A DNA stretch of 64,000 nucleotides from Linum tenue (GCA_946122785.1 CAMGYJ010000011.1:12400001-12464000), one strand, 5' to 3'. Counted from the stretch's first letter, positions 35,068 to 47,830 are shown. Notes: generated from the letters alone by a model not told the origin. Numbers and translations: made by a program.

Positions 35068-35767
35068 TTGGAAGCCGCCATGGAAGCGAAGAGAGAAGCA
35101 GAAGAAAAAATAACAAAACAGTATACAAATATAAACAAATGTTACATAGAGTCCAACAAAAACAAAAAGCTGTACTTTGCCACCCTATTTTATCCTATTA
35201 TACATATGGCAACTTTCCTATCTTGTATACATTTTGGGAGCATGATCAACAAGTACGCGTCAATATGGCGCAAAAGAACCACCACATGACGTAGGGTTCC
35301 ACAACACCTATTATGGAATCGCAACAACATGTGATGATTCTTTCGGCTATATTCAGACGGCGACTTATTGTCATTGCTCCCCTCCCTGCCTCTAACAAAG
35401 ACCATGCATGGAGAGCAAAGGAGAAACAATACAACGAAGGATTTAGTTTAACAGTCATGATCTAACAATGACATAATGAAAGGAAATGAGATCTAAAATA
35501 ATACGTAGTCTCATCATTACCACTGCACCCGAAAATAAAGCATAGGATAGGAGGACGAAGAGGCGGATGGGGTTGATTTTCGGTGTTTCATATTGAGAAG
35601 ATGGAAGAAAGGGTTCTTTTCAGGGATTGAGAGGAGGAGGAACGAACAGCAGTAGGAGATGAGTGCCTCTTGGGTTTCGGAGCATGGTCTCTCCCTCTCT
35701 GATTAAAGAATTTATAAATGAGCTCATAAATTTACTTTGCCTTTCCAGCCCTTCCCATTTACTGAAA

Positions 35768-37081
35768 ATCACACTCCCTACCACTGCCTCGGCCTTGGTA
35801 ACGCCAGCATTGGTTATGGGCAAAAGCGACTTTCCGAATTCGGCAATATCTGATTGGGTGACACGCACGCGACGAGGATCGAAGGTATTTCACCATCGGA
35901 TTAAGGGGAAATTTAGGAATTGGGAAATGGGGATGTACTTTTATAAATAGTCTGAATTTGTAGATTAACTACCTTTTTCGTTTACCAACATTACTCTATT
36001 GATCTGGTTTATGTTATTCTAACTTGAATGATAACCCTAAACCCTAAACCCTAAACCAAACCCTAATATACGAACCAATCAATACCATATACTCTACAAC
36101 AATAACAACACCTTATAGGCTTATACCGTAACCAATCAATAACATATATACTTTAAACCATCAACACCTTGCTCCTCCCTTATACCATAACCTTCAAGAC
36201 CTTATACTGTATACCAACAACACCTTCTTCTATCTCCATCCCCAACTTTCAATTTATAATAAGTGTTTCCTTTGAAATATAAAATGGAACCCACCTTGGC
36301 AATTGCTAGCATAATTTAGGGATGTAGATGAATAGAAATTGTTAAGTGATGAATTGCTAAAATTGATGATGTGGCGGTAGGGACCTCGTTTTGAAATTGT
36401 TGTTCAATTTTAGGGATGAAGATGATCACACTCCCTACCACTGCCTCGGCCTTGGTAACGCCAGCATTGGTTATGGGCAAAAGCGACTTTCCGAATTCGG
36501 CAATATCTGATTGGGTGACACGCACGCGACGAGGATCGAAGGTATTTCACCATCGGATTAAGGGGAAATTTAGGAATTGGGAAATGGGGATGTACTTTTA
36601 TAAATAGTCTGAATTTGTAGATTAACTACCTTTTTCGTTTACCAACATTACTCTATTGATCTGGTTTATGTTATTCTAACTTGAATGATAACCCTAAACC
36701 CTAAACCCTAAACCAAACCCTAATATACGAACCAATCAATACCATATACTCTACAACAATAACAACACCTTATAGGCTTATACCGTAACCAATCAATAAC
36801 ATATATACTTTAAACCATCAACACCTTGCTCCTCCCTTATACCATAACCTTCAAGACCTTATACTGTATACCAACAACACCTTCTTCTATCTCCATCCCC
36901 AACTTTCAATTTATAATAAGTGTTTCCTTTGAAATATAAAATGGAACCCACCTTGGCAATTGCTAGCATAATTTAGGGATGTAGATGAATAGAAATTGTT
37001 AAGTGATGAATTGCTAAAATTGATGATGTGGCGGTAGGGACCTCGTTTAGAAATTGTTGTTCAATTTTAGGGATGAAGATG
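35768..37081. repeat. 657-bp tandem duplication
   Basis: The copies are 35768-36424 and 36425-37081. They include the (CCCTAAA)3 tract, the ACCAATCAATACCATATACTC phrase and the MITE-like unit. By eye they are almost identical (for example CGTTTTGAAATTG against CGTTTAGAAATTG), so the event is recent. Confidence 0.92.
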
Positions 37082-37218
37082 ATCAATACACTAACCCAAT
37101 ACCATATACTCTAAACCATCAAAACCTTATACAATATCGTATTTTAGGGATGGAGATGATCAATACACTAACCCAATACCATGTACTCTAAACCATCAAC
37201 ACCTTATACAATATCGTA
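37065..37218. repeat. Two tandem copies of a 77-bp unit
   Basis: TTTTAGGGATGRAGATGATCAATACACTAACCC... begins at 37065 and 37142 and runs to CAATATCGTA each time, with three or so differences. Confidence 0.85.
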
Positions 37219-38520
37219 TACCTATACGCTGATAAATTAAAATTATAACTTGCTTTTCAAAACATAAATTAAAAATTGATACTCACTAAGTATCGAACCA
37301 CAAACCTCTACTTTATTGACTAAGCAAATAACAGACAATTAACCAATTAAGCTACATCACATTGATGACCATCTTGCATAATTTCGCTTTCTTATTAAGT
37401 GAAGGGTTAAAATGAACGATAAATATATCACAGGGGATTGTTTCAACTTCGGCGGGGAAAGAGAGAGTGGAAAAGGGGTAATTATTCTACCAAAAAAGAA
37501 AAGAAAAGGGGGAATTAATGAAGAGTTAAATTGGACGGATTGTCTTTACCACGCCACTACAAAATCATTCGGACCAAAAACACGCAGGTTCAAATCAAAC
37601 AATAAATGAAGAAAGATGAACTTAATAACTCTAACTAATTTTCATTCTATATGTGGCGAATCGCTAATGGCCGGGATCACCAACAAGGATAACCAACAAG
37701 GCAAAATAGATAATAGGAACCTACCTTGCACACACCAAATCATTTTATCTCGTACTGATAAATGTGTCACGCTACAATAATTATGTCTAAGTTTTTTTTA
37801 GTAATAAGGCATGATCAGCATTTATAAGCAGATATAAAGAAAATATAAAATCGAGAAAAAATAAGACAACACCTACCCTCACCCTTTAACCAATCGATAC
37901 CATATGCTCTAAACCATCAACACCTTATAACCTACCCATATACCATATACTCTATACCATCAACAACCTAATACCCTAAGCCGTCAGTACCCATTTCCTT
38001 TAACATCAACACCTTATACAACAATCGTATACCTATACGCTGATAAAATTTTACATTTTGAAAATACTTGCCCAACTAAAGTACATAGGTACTTCAAAAG
38101 TGAAATTCTAACTTTCGTTTCAAAACATAGATTAAAAAAATATCCTCACTCAGTATCCAACCACAAGCCTCTAATTAGTCTACAAGAGGTTTGTTATGTA
38201 CGAGTGCATTGCATAAAGAGGGAAAATCGGTGAGAGAGTGGAATGAGATCTCAATTAATGAAGAGTTAAATTGGGCGGATTGTAGTTTACCTCGTACCGC
38301 TAAATGTGTAAAGAGACACGCTAGCATTTACCAAATCCCAAAAAAGATGGAACACAGAATTATGTTTAAATTGCATGAACTCAATGCATGATCAGGATTT
38401 TAGAAGCAGAAGCAGATGAAAATAAGTAAAACAAAGAATCGCCACTGAGATAGACAATTATCAAAGGCCCAACCTAATGACAATCCGGAACTCAGTATCC
38501 ATTATCAACAAACTAGGTGT
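37219..38520. other. Interior of the MULE-like element, no gene seen
   Basis: It is AT-rich. Degenerate repeats of ACCATATACTCTAAACCATCAACACCTTATA occur here (37888-38040). The paired phrases AATTAATGAAGAGTTAAATTGG(A/G)CGGATTG (37512 and 38253) and ACCTCGTACYG/TCTCGTACTG belong to another internal duplication. No protein is recognised. Confidence 0.5.
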
Positions 38521-39447
38521 CATGGGTCATGTACAAGCCCACTTTTGAATGTTATTGAAAAGCCTGCAAAAATCAATGATCAGACCCAGTCCAACTAGAA
38601 TTAGTCCTAAACGCACCGTTAATACATAAACACAAATTAAGGAGACCTCTCCATCTGATTCGAATCAAATTAGGTCTTCTTCATCTCCTTCCTCAATCCT
38701 CTGGGCGAGACGAACACTGCATATCAGGAAACCTTAATTTCACCGAGTGATAGAAGTTTCGAGAAAATGACAATAACGCTAAGACAAGATGACAAAGCAC
38801 TAGCGACATGAACCCTAGGGTTAGCAAACCTCTTTCAAGGGTTCTTTTGCAAACGAAAAGTTTGATGAACACAATAATAGACATGTTCGCCGTAATCGTG
38901 TTAGAAAGAGATAAGCGAGTAAATTCCTCACGGAAATAAAATGGCGATGAACAAAACGTCGATTTGTGGATAAAAGGATTTGGGGTTCAAAACGATGATT
39001 ATGTGAGGATTTCATATTGGATGGGGATCTTCTCTTCGAATGTGGATACATAGATTTGGCGTATGAAACATGATGATGTTGGGGATTTGAGATTGGATAG
39101 GGAGCTAAATCGAATGTGGATCAAATAATAAAAGGATTTGGGTTTCGAAACGATGATTTTGTTGGAGATTTCAGATTTGATAGGCAGCTTATGATCGAAC
39201 TTCGAACTTCGAACTTAGAGGGGACCCTCCAAGGCGAATGAGGGATCGTAGAAGGGAGACTGGAAATTGGTTAGGGCGGCGGGTCGTATCCATAGGGTTT
39301 AACCTCTTAATCGATATCATTAAACCGGGTACAGTTAGGTTGAAGTCCAATGAATAAAGCATAAACGCTTCGTGATGCTTTTGGTAATTTTCCTTGCCCC
39401 CGGTTACCCGTACCCCGGATTTTGCCCTGGGCACCGTAGAACTGCCC
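38521..39447. repeat. Right long TIR of the MULE-like element
   Basis: It is the inverted partner of 30189-31040. It is about 75 bp longer, chiefly because of an additional segment near 38925-39190 in which GGATTTGGG(T/G)TT phrases repeat. Confidence 0.85.
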
Positions 39448-39843
39448 ATATATATATAATATATAATATATACATACACGTATTGCCATACTATTTTTGA
39501 TTTCGTTTTTTAGCAAAAGACATATCCTCTTCAATCATATATAAAACCAATTGCAATCACAAAAACAAATCTTATAGATGGATACACGTGTTGCCTTTTT
39601 AGTCTACAAGTGACAGATTGTATTTATCAAAAGCTATTATTTAATAATCTTTTGCATGTTCAACAACTTTTGAAAGAGTACTCTTTGTAGTTATTGTAAT
39701 TTCCATGTATAATGTAAAATTTACCTAAATTTATTTCATGAAAAATTAAGATTTATCAATCATTTATTAGTGCAATTGAAGTTGAGTGATCATGTATTTG
39801 TTATGAATTTCAGTTCTTTATATATTGAATTTTTTGTTTACAG

Positions 39844-40276
39844 ATGTCATGGCTATTGAGTTTCAGAAGAGGGGTCTTCCTCATGCTCATTTGTTAGTTT
39901 TCCTAGCTGCAGAATATAAACTAAGTGGTCCCAAGGAAATAGATTCTGTAATATCAGCAGAGATACCTAATCGTGATCTAGATCCAGAAGGTTATCGAGC
40001 TGTAACTGCATTTATGTTGCATGGTCCATGTGGTGCTTTGGGCTGTAATGCTCCTTGCACTCAAGGGGGGGTGTGTACGAAACATTTCCCAGAGCAGTTT
40101 TGTGAGCAAACCACAATTGATGATAATGGTTTTGCGAAATATCGACGACGTGATACTGGGATATCTTTCAATATCCACTCTGTGGCTCTGGATAACCGTT
40201 TCGTTGTTCCGTATAATCGCTATTTATTATTGCGCTTCGATGCACATATTAATGTTGAATTCTGTAATAAATCGAG
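39844..40276 (+). pseudogene. Helitron Rep, HUH-motif exon
   Basis: This exon begins after tttacag and carries EFQKRGLPHAHLLVFL. The His-x-His pair is the HUH metal-binding motif of rolling-circle endonucleases. It continues with MLHGPCGALGCNAPC and KHFPEQF, both characteristic of Helitron Rep. It ends TCGAG|gtaagt at 40276. The next exon starts at 40548 after ttgcag and joins in frame (KSR/AIKYLFKYINK). No stop lies inside this exon. Confidence 0.88.
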
Positions 40277-40547
40277 GTAAGTGCTGAATGATTTTAATTT
40301 TCAGATGTGCTTCGTGTTGTTCTTTATGTTCTTATAATTATGTTGGGTTATTTTGTATAAATTGCTAATCAATTATTAAAAAAATCCTATGCATGATTTT
40401 TTGTAGGTATACGTTTCAATATAACATAGTTTTATTTAAATTTTCTAATTAATAAAATTAGAATGCAGGCAATTATGTATTAATGATTGAGGAAAATTCA
40501 CATTCATGTTTGATATGTGGTATTTCATTATTGTCTTTTGATTGCAG

Positions 40548-43007
40548 GGCAATCAAATATCTCTTCAAATATATAAATAAACCATAAGATAGAGCCAAAG
40601 CATCATTAGTTGGAACTCAAAGTGCTACAGGTGGTGATTCGAGTGCTTCAAGTTCTGATCGTACTCCACGTATCGATGAGATCAAGTGATTTTTAGACTG
40701 TCGTTATATAACATCTGGTGAAGCATGTTGGAGGTTATTCAAGTTTGATGTCTACTCACAATATCCATCTGTATTACGTATGTCATATCATCTTCCGGGT
40801 CAGAACGTTGTTGTCTCAAAGCAAAACCAGAATCCTCAAGGGTTACTTCGATCTAAACGAGCTCAGACCTCTATGTTATTGAGCTGGATGAAAATGAATC
40901 AATCATCTCCAGAAGCAAGGCAGTACACTTTTGTAGAATTTCCCTAGTTCTATGTTTGGGATCAAACAAAACGAGAATGGCACAGAAGGAAGTCCAAATT
41001 ATCAATTGGTCGGTTATACTATTGTCATCCTTCACCAACAAATGACAAATTCTACCTGCGTATGCTCCTACACATTGTTCGTGGATCAGTTAGTTTTGAG
41101 GATATCAGGACTGTGAATGGAGTTATACATAAATCTTTCAAGGAGGCATGTTATGCTCATGGGTTATTGGGAGAAGATAATGAATGGAATGACTGTTTAG
41201 CTGAAGCATCTCTTTGGGCATCAGGTCAGAAGCTTAGAGATTTATTTGTCACCATAATAACCTTATGTCAAGTTTCAGATATTGGCAGATTATGGGAAAG
41301 AAATTGGACAATGTTGTCCGATGATATTTTGTACTCCCGTCGGAAGCAACTTAATATGCCTACATTGGAGATGACTGAGTCTCAGTTGAAAGAATGTTGC
41401 TTGCTTGAAATTGATAAATTGCTCTCCAGGAATTGCAAAACCATTTCAGACTTTCCAGGATTACCAGTTCCCAATTTTGATATGTTGCAATCTTCATCTA
41501 ATAGATTGATCGTTGCCGAGCTTAACTATAATGCCACAGATCTTCGTTATAAATTTGATAGTATGATTTCCAAATTAAATGACCAACAAAGAGTAGCCTA
41601 TGATGAAATTATGGCTTCAGTGTATGGTGACCAAGGAATGTCATTTTTCATTAATGGTTGTGGTGGAACGGGAAAGACCTTTTTGTGGCAGGTCATTTGT
41701 TTGAAATTGCGTTCAGAGCAGAAGGTGGTTTTATGTGTTGCTTCTTCTGGTATTGCAGCCCTTTTGATGGATGGTGAGAGAACAGCTCATTCCCGATTTC
41801 ATATTCCAGTTGATATTGATGCGTGATCAACCTGTCATATTGAACAGGGAGGTGAGTTGGCAGAGTTAATCCAACGTGCTTCTTTGATTATTTGGGATGA
41901 AGTTGTCATATCTCATAAACATGTGGTGGAAGCTGTGGATAAATCATTACGAGATATATTACGTTTCTGATATCAAAATAGTGATGAGAAACCATTTGGA
42001 GGTTTGACAAATGTTTTCGGAGGGGATTTCAGGCAAACCCTGCCTATAGTATTGAAAGGTACACGAGCTGATTCTGTCAACTCATCTATTAAGAGGTCTT
42101 ATTTGTGGCAGCATTTGAAGGTAATCAAATTTATTCAAAATATGAGGCTAGCACGTGGCAATCAATGTCCAGAAGAAATGCTAGCAATTGTTGATTTCCA
42201 GAGCAAATTGGTGATGGGGTTGATTCAGATGTTTTTGGTGAGTCTACTATTTCTATTCCACATGAGTTATTAGTACCTCGCCAATCAGATCCTGTTACTG
42301 ATATTGTGGGTTCAATTTATGGTGATATTTTGAGTCATTATTCGGATCATAATTATTTGGTCAGGAGAGCTTTTTTGGCACCACACCATGATATGGTTTC
42401 TGCAATCAATGAATTTATTTTAGCAAAATTTCCAGGAGATGAGGTCACATATTTTAGCTCAGATTCAATTGAAGTGGATCCTGGAAAGGAGGGTGTGGTG
42501 GATGCTGATTATACTACTGAGTTTCTGAATACATTGAAGGTTGGTAACTTTCCTGATTATGAACTGAAACTTAAAGTGGGATGTCCAGTAATTTTGATGC
42601 GGAATATGGATCAAACAGTTGGGCTCTGCAATGGTACCAGAATGATTGTTAAGACTTTGGGAAAATGGTTCGTTGAGGTGGAGGTCTTGACCGGTACCAG
42701 TGTAGGTGATCGTGTGTTTCTCCCTAGACTTACATTGTCAACATATTACAAAAGTCTTAATTTTACTCTCCTTAGAAGACAATATCCTATTGCTCTATGT
42801 TTTGGCATGACTATTAATAAAAGTCAGGAACAAACACTCGATCATGTTGGCTTATGTCTCCAGAGGCAGGTTTTCAGTCATGGCCAACTCTATGTTGCAT
42901 TGTCCAGAGTTACAACAAGGCAAGGTCTCAAAATCTTGATTGAGAATGATAATGATGAAGACCCGAACTCGATGCTAAACATAGTATTCCCAGAAATTTT
43001 TGATTGA
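40548..43007 (+). pseudogene. Helitron Rep C-terminus and PIF1-like helicase
   Basis: The 5'-3' helicase would unwind the donor strand. It starts with AIKYLFKYINK and reaches the Walker A motif GCGGTGKT at 41656-41679. The Walker B-like LIIWDEV is near 41890, then GGDFRQTLPI at about 42022, and near the end MTINKSQEQTLDHVGL and GQLYVALSRVT (about 42810-42910). The frame is broken by stops at 40584, 40687, 40945, 41824 and 41968 and by a frameshift near 42200, where IGDGVDSDVF continues in another frame. The 3' third (42306-43007) is open. The gene is therefore no longer able to make the whole protein. Confidence 0.88.
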
Positions 43008-44118
43008 ACTTACAAGTTGCAGTGTGGTTTGCGTGATCAGACATGGGATTAATTTGCTATATTTATTCCTTTGTAATACAGCTTTGCTTCTCTTCGGCTG
43101 TAAATGTCAAACTTGCTTCCTGTTTATTTAAGCAACTCTACCCATGTCTACTGTTTAAAATAGTAGTAGTGATCTTTATGTTTTATTAACATATTATTAT
43201 TCCCATGGAGAACAAATGGATCATTTGGTGCATTTGTTTGGTATTAATTTATTTGGAAGTGAGAACAGTGGAGTCTTATTCCAATTTAGTGTCATTAATT
43301 CTAATTAGGATCTATTTTGATTTACATTTGATATTTACTATTGTTCGACTAGGGCTTTTATTTGATCACAATCTGATATAGAAATGGGCTTCTATTTTGT
43401 TGCCATTCCCAATTTGAAGATTAGTTACCTCTGGCCCATATTGAAAGCCCACACAAAATTCAAGGGCCAAAAACATGGAATACAATTAACTGGCGGTGAA
43501 GCCATAGGGAACCCTAGCTCCATTTTTGTATTTGCGGTAGATTCCACTTTGCTTGGTGCCGCCGGTGAAATCACCTTCCTCTTTCCATCTCCAACCAAAT
43601 TCCAATCTTATTTGCACCATTCTATTAATCAGTTTACCAATCTCGCCCAAATACATATCAAGTTTAGCGTTGAGGTGAAGATGATTAGCTCTCAGCTGGA
43701 ACGAGGTCTGAAATTGGGAAATCCAGGAGTCAGAATTAGCTGCATAGAAGAGACCAAGTTAGAAGGCCCTCTCAAATTTTGTGAGTTATATTTACAAAAT
43801 GAAGGTCACAGTTGCCCAGAGTTACAGTTATCTCCATTCAGCAATAATCTTCCGCGGGAATCGTCCGAGTGTGTGCAGCTTCTCTCCATTCCAAAAATGT
43901 AGCTCTGCGTGGCTGACGTGGCTTTTCCAAAGTTGAAGTAACTGCTACTGTCTTCGGGAAATATATATCAGCTTAGAGACAGCAGTTGAGAATTTTCTTT
44001 GCTCATTTGTTTTTCTCCCAGGTATCAATTCGCGTTCAATTTTTGTAACTGTATCTACTGATTTGATGCAATCCCGTAGCTCTTCAATAACCTCCTTTTT
44101 TGTTGCTGAGTCTCTAGA
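43008..44118 (+). other. Spacer between Rep/helicase and the first RPA-like gene
   Basis: A 172-codon frame (43384-43902) is open but resembles nothing I know and has no clear domain; it may be chance or a captured 5' exon. A TATA-like ATATATAT at 43962-43969 lies about 150 bp before the RPA-like start and could be its core promoter. Confidence 0.4.
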
Positions 44119-46375
44119 ATGGATTCCCAGAGCATTCGTGACCTTGACTCGGAGAAGAAGATTTGGTCAGGTCAATGTCGTGTCTCTAGAATGTGGCTTG
44201 GGGTGAATGTACATACAGACAAAGTTCTCCATTTGGACCCCATTCTGATGGATTCAAAGGTAATCACTTCTTTCATGGCATATGAAGATTCTGTTCAAAA
44301 ATTAGTGCTATTTTTTAAATTTAGTTTTCGTTTCCATTTTGAAGGGCAATGATATCTGGGTACAAATCCCTCCTGTGTTGATAGAAAAGTTTAAGAAGGT
44401 GCTGAAGGAGAACCATGTTTACATTATCAAGAACTTCGATATCAATACAACTGGACTGAAATATCGACCTATTGGGAATCCATATTTGATACAATTTAGT
44501 AGGAAGACAATTGTTTATCATGTTCTTGAAGTTCCTGCAATTCCGACCTTCAAATTCAGTTTCCTAAATGCAAGTCAGATGGCAGGCAAATTGGGTCATG
44601 TTGTTATCCTTTCAGGTTACTTCTTCATTCTTACATGTATTTTCAGTTAGCAAATAATGTGTATCTGATTTTATTTTATTAAATGATTTGTTGTTGATGT
44701 TGTTGGCCAATTGCGCACACATTCAGATGCAATTACTACTACCAGCCTTACCCGGAAAACTATAAGGAAGGAGCTCACATTGCAACTGATTGAGTGAGTT
44801 TCTTTGATATCTTTGACAGGAAAGGCATTTAGAAAACTTCTGTTGAATTTGATTGCTCACTATCTGGTTGGTTTTTCTTTTATTTGTTGAGGGAGCATTA
44901 TTGCAATTCCGCCATTCATGTTTGTTTGCAAGATCAGTTTTTGAAACATCTTAGATATTTATTTCAAATTCATGTAGGGGTGATGTTGTCAAAGTGTTTA
45001 TTTGGGGAAGAGTTATTCAACAGTTTGATAAGATTATTGATGCTCATGGTGATGATCAGACTATACTGGTCATTTCAGCTGTTAGTGTGGGTGAATTCAA
45101 AGGTGACCTTATTATTTCTTCCCTATCTTACGTTTAATAATGTTATGAGTGGCAAGACCAGACTGATTTTTGGTTTTTGTAGATGAGTTATCATTTTCAT
45201 CATCAGGGTCAACGGTTGTGTATCGTAACCTCGATATTCCAGCTGTCAAAGCTTTTGCTACCAGGTATTCATCACCCTACTGTGTCTATGACATTGCGTT
45301 GTTGTTTAGTTTTTGTTTAATTATTGATTTTTTTATTCATCAAATCAGTACTGTGCAACCAGAGCTGCCTGTCTTTGTGGAACCACCGCCACCTCCTCAA
45401 TTCCCTGTTATTTCACTTTCTGAACTTTTGCAATTACAAGAGGATCCAGACCAGGAGGTTACTTCTATGGTCTTTCATATTTCTTATACTATTTGCATTT
45501 TCATTTATTAGAGACTCATAGTAAATGCATTTGGTATTAGGAAATGGTGTTTGCTGTTGAATGCAAAGTTGTTGGAATTAAATCATGCTGGTGTTATATG
45601 GGGTGTCCTACCTGTGTTTTGAAGCCTATACAAAGGCAAAATGATTACTATTGTGTTAGATGAAACAAGGGAATATCAGCCAAGGCTGCCAAGTAAACAT
45701 CTCCTACTTAGTTGACATTCATTATTCTTCCTCATTGAACTGTAATTTCTTCCATTAATTTTATTTGAAATTCGTGATTTGTGTAGATACCGTGTTCAAC
45801 TTGAAGTTCAAAGTGATTTGAAGTCAGCAGTATTTGTACTCTTTGAGTATGAAGGGAAGCGGTACTTTGGATTGAGTGGTCATGAACTATTCCAGAAAAA
45901 TGGGCAGAATGGTGACTTGCCACCTGATGAATTGCTTCAATTGGTAGGTCTGACCAAGAAATTCCATGTCAAATTCAAGATCAACCTTTTTGCTGATTCC
46001 CAAGCTGATTTTACTGTGCTGAGAATACTAGAACCCGCCCCAAAGGTCAGTAGATACCCTGCAAGTATTTTTCCTCTTTAAATAAGAATTAAGTGTTATG
46101 ATCACTTTTCTATCTCAGTATTGATCTAGGTTGTAATCTTTTTTTCCCAGTCAAGAATCCTATTATAATTTCTTTACTGGCTAATGTTATATTTGGATAT
46201 TATAATATCAGGGATAAGGTTATATGATTCACAAAGATGGATCATCTTCATCTATTGCGAGTGGGCCTGCATCTTCTCAACCCTCCTCTTATCAGTCTGG
46301 ACAGTCTGCTACTGAAAAATCGATTGAAACACTAGTGGACTCTGATGCAACTCCAGACAACAAACTGTAGAGGAA
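44119..46375 (+). pseudogene. RPA70-like single-strand DNA-binding protein, copy 1
   Basis: Helitron RPA-like proteins resemble the large subunit of replication protein A and bind single-stranded DNA. Exons by GT-AG signals: 44119-44259, 44345-44615, 44727-44793, 44978-45102, 45183-45264, 45349-45457, 45541-45692, 45787-46045 and a C-terminal exon from about 46219. OB-fold features are NDIWVQIPP and YIIKNFDIN in exon 2, VVKVFIWGRVIQQFD in exon 4 and DIPAVKAF in exon 5. Exon 7 has the zinc-ribbon half CYMGCPTC and then YYCVR. There the next cysteine codon is TGA (45661 region), whereas copy 2 has TGC. A further TAG in the last exon (46367 region) reads AAG in copy 2. Exons 1-6 are clean. Confidence 0.8.
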
Positions 46376-47830
46376 GATGCCCTTGGAGTGAGTGCAACGC
46401 CAACAAAGAATTTGTTGCAGCTAGGATCTTTTTATTGCATTTGTTTTGTGTTCCAGAGTTTGTCATGTGTTTGCAAAGGACTGAATGTTGCTGGTTTGCA
46501 CTTGGACTTAGGATTGTGAACATATTTTAGATTCGTAAGCTTTTTCTGAATATTTCAATTGGGCATTATGTAGCCTATACATATCTAATTTCACTATTAC
46601 TAAATTTGTTTTGAATTTTTGGAATGGTTCCAAATTCCATACTGATGCCAGAGATGGTCGTGGTTGCATGCCCATTAAGACCCGAGCTGAATTTCTATGG
46701 CCCATTTGGTATGGTTTATCAATCTTATTAATTTATAACTTCCTTTGATCTGCCAAGCCAAATGCTCTTTCAGCATTGTCTCATAAATTATAAATTCATG
46801 ATCCATTTGTTTTCTATTGGTCCTTTTTCCTCAGTTCTGCCCCACTTAAATTTTTTCTCAATTGATCATTTCATCGTGTTTGAGTCAATTCTTAGTTGGC
46901 ATCTTTCATGTTTGATGGGGTAGCTGAGATTGGGATGATGGTAGTAATATTGATTAGTGAGCACAAGGGTAGCAAGTGAGTTACACTAGATAATAAATGA
47001 TGAAATGCAAATATGTAGTATGTCCGTATCCAACGTAAGTTGTAAATAAAAAAAGTTCAACATAGAAACGTATTTATTCTTGATAAGTTGTTGCAAAAGT
47101 GGTTGGCAATCTAACGGTTACAAGTTAATCGTATCACCAGTATGTTAAAAGTTGGAAACCTAAAATAGACAATTTTTTTTTGAAAATCAGTTTTACAAGT
47201 AAAAATTGGTATGGTTTAAAAAATGCAACATAGAAATGTAATAAGTCTGGATAAGGAGAAGCAAAATTGCTTGGCAGTCTAACGGTTATAAGTTGATAGT
47301 ATCATCAATAGGTCAGAAGTTTGAAACTTAAAATTGACAATTTTATTTTCAAAATTACATAATTTAATCGTATCATTAGTAAGTTAAAAGTTTGAAACCT
47401 AAATTTGACAATTTTGTTTTTCAACATCACTTTTAAAACTAAAAATTGGTGTGGTTTAAAAATGCAACATAGAAATGTAATAAGTATGGATAAGATGTTG
47501 CAAAATTGCTTGGTGGTCTAACGAATACAAGTTGATTGTATCATCAATAGGTTAGAAGTTTGAAACTTAAAATTAACAACCATTTTTTTTCTTTAAAATC
47601 ACTTTATTTAATCGTATCATCAGTAAGTTAAAAGGATAACACCTAACATTGGCAATTTTGTTTTTCAAAATCACTTTTAAAAGTAAAAATTAGTGTGGTT
47701 TAAAAAATGCAATGTAGAAATGTAATAAGTCTGGATAAGCTGTTGCAAAATTGCTTAATAGTCTTTCGTATTACAGATCTTTCTTTTCTTGCAATCGAAA
47801 TTCCTATATTTGAGAAATCCCATCACCAAG
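44914..47830. repeat. 2.9 kb segmental duplication, copy 1
   Basis: It begins CATGTTTGTTTGCAAGATCAG inside an RPA-like intron, and ends GAAATCCCATCACCAAG. The partner is 50844-53743. It carries the 3' half of the RPA-like gene and a tandem repeat array. By eye there are only a few differences per hundred bases. Confidence 0.92.
46980..47760. repeat. Tandem repeat array 1 (tRNA-like unit)
   Basis: Phrases such as GTTGCAAAAGTGGTTGGCAATCTAACGGTTACAAGTT, ATCGTATCA(C/T)CAGTAAGTTAAAAGTTTGAAACCTAAA and AAAAATGCAACATAGAAATGTAATAAGTCTGGATAAG recur with a period of about 235-240 bp. Each unit has an A-box-like TGG(T/C)NGTCTAACGG and, about 46 bases later, a B-box-like AGTTTGAAAC. Confidence 0.75.

Larger units (their letters stand above)
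30189..39447. mobile_element. MULE-like DNA element with long TIRs, 9.26 kb, in a Helitron intron
   Basis: The ends are inverted: GGTGACTTCTACGGTGCCCAG at left and, on the minus strand, GGGCAGTTCTACGGTGCCCAG at right. The inverted similarity runs for 852 bp (30189-31040) against 927 bp (38521-39447). Long TIRs and insertion into TA-rich DNA point to a Mutator-like element. Inside are fragments resembling a FAR1/MULE-type protein C-terminus with zinc knuckles, but no intact MULE transposase catalytic domain. It may be non-autonomous or a gene-carrying derivative. The interior from about 32.3 to 38.5 kb is built of repeated segments, MITE-like units and telomere-like repeats. Confidence 0.72.

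Noticed and set aside
33308..35868. Minus-strand frames ending GTHLLLLFVPP as a conserved gene
   Set aside because: Their similarity follows from the DNA duplication itself. A third copy (36316-36525) is cut short and diverges, so protein constraint is not shown.
43384..43902. 172-codon plus-strand open frame as a gene
   Set aside because: No recognisable domain and no support other than being open. It is described only as part of the spacer.
46980..47760. CRISPR-like array
   Set aside because: This is plant nuclear DNA. Units are long and similar throughout, without the short repeat and unique spacer pattern.
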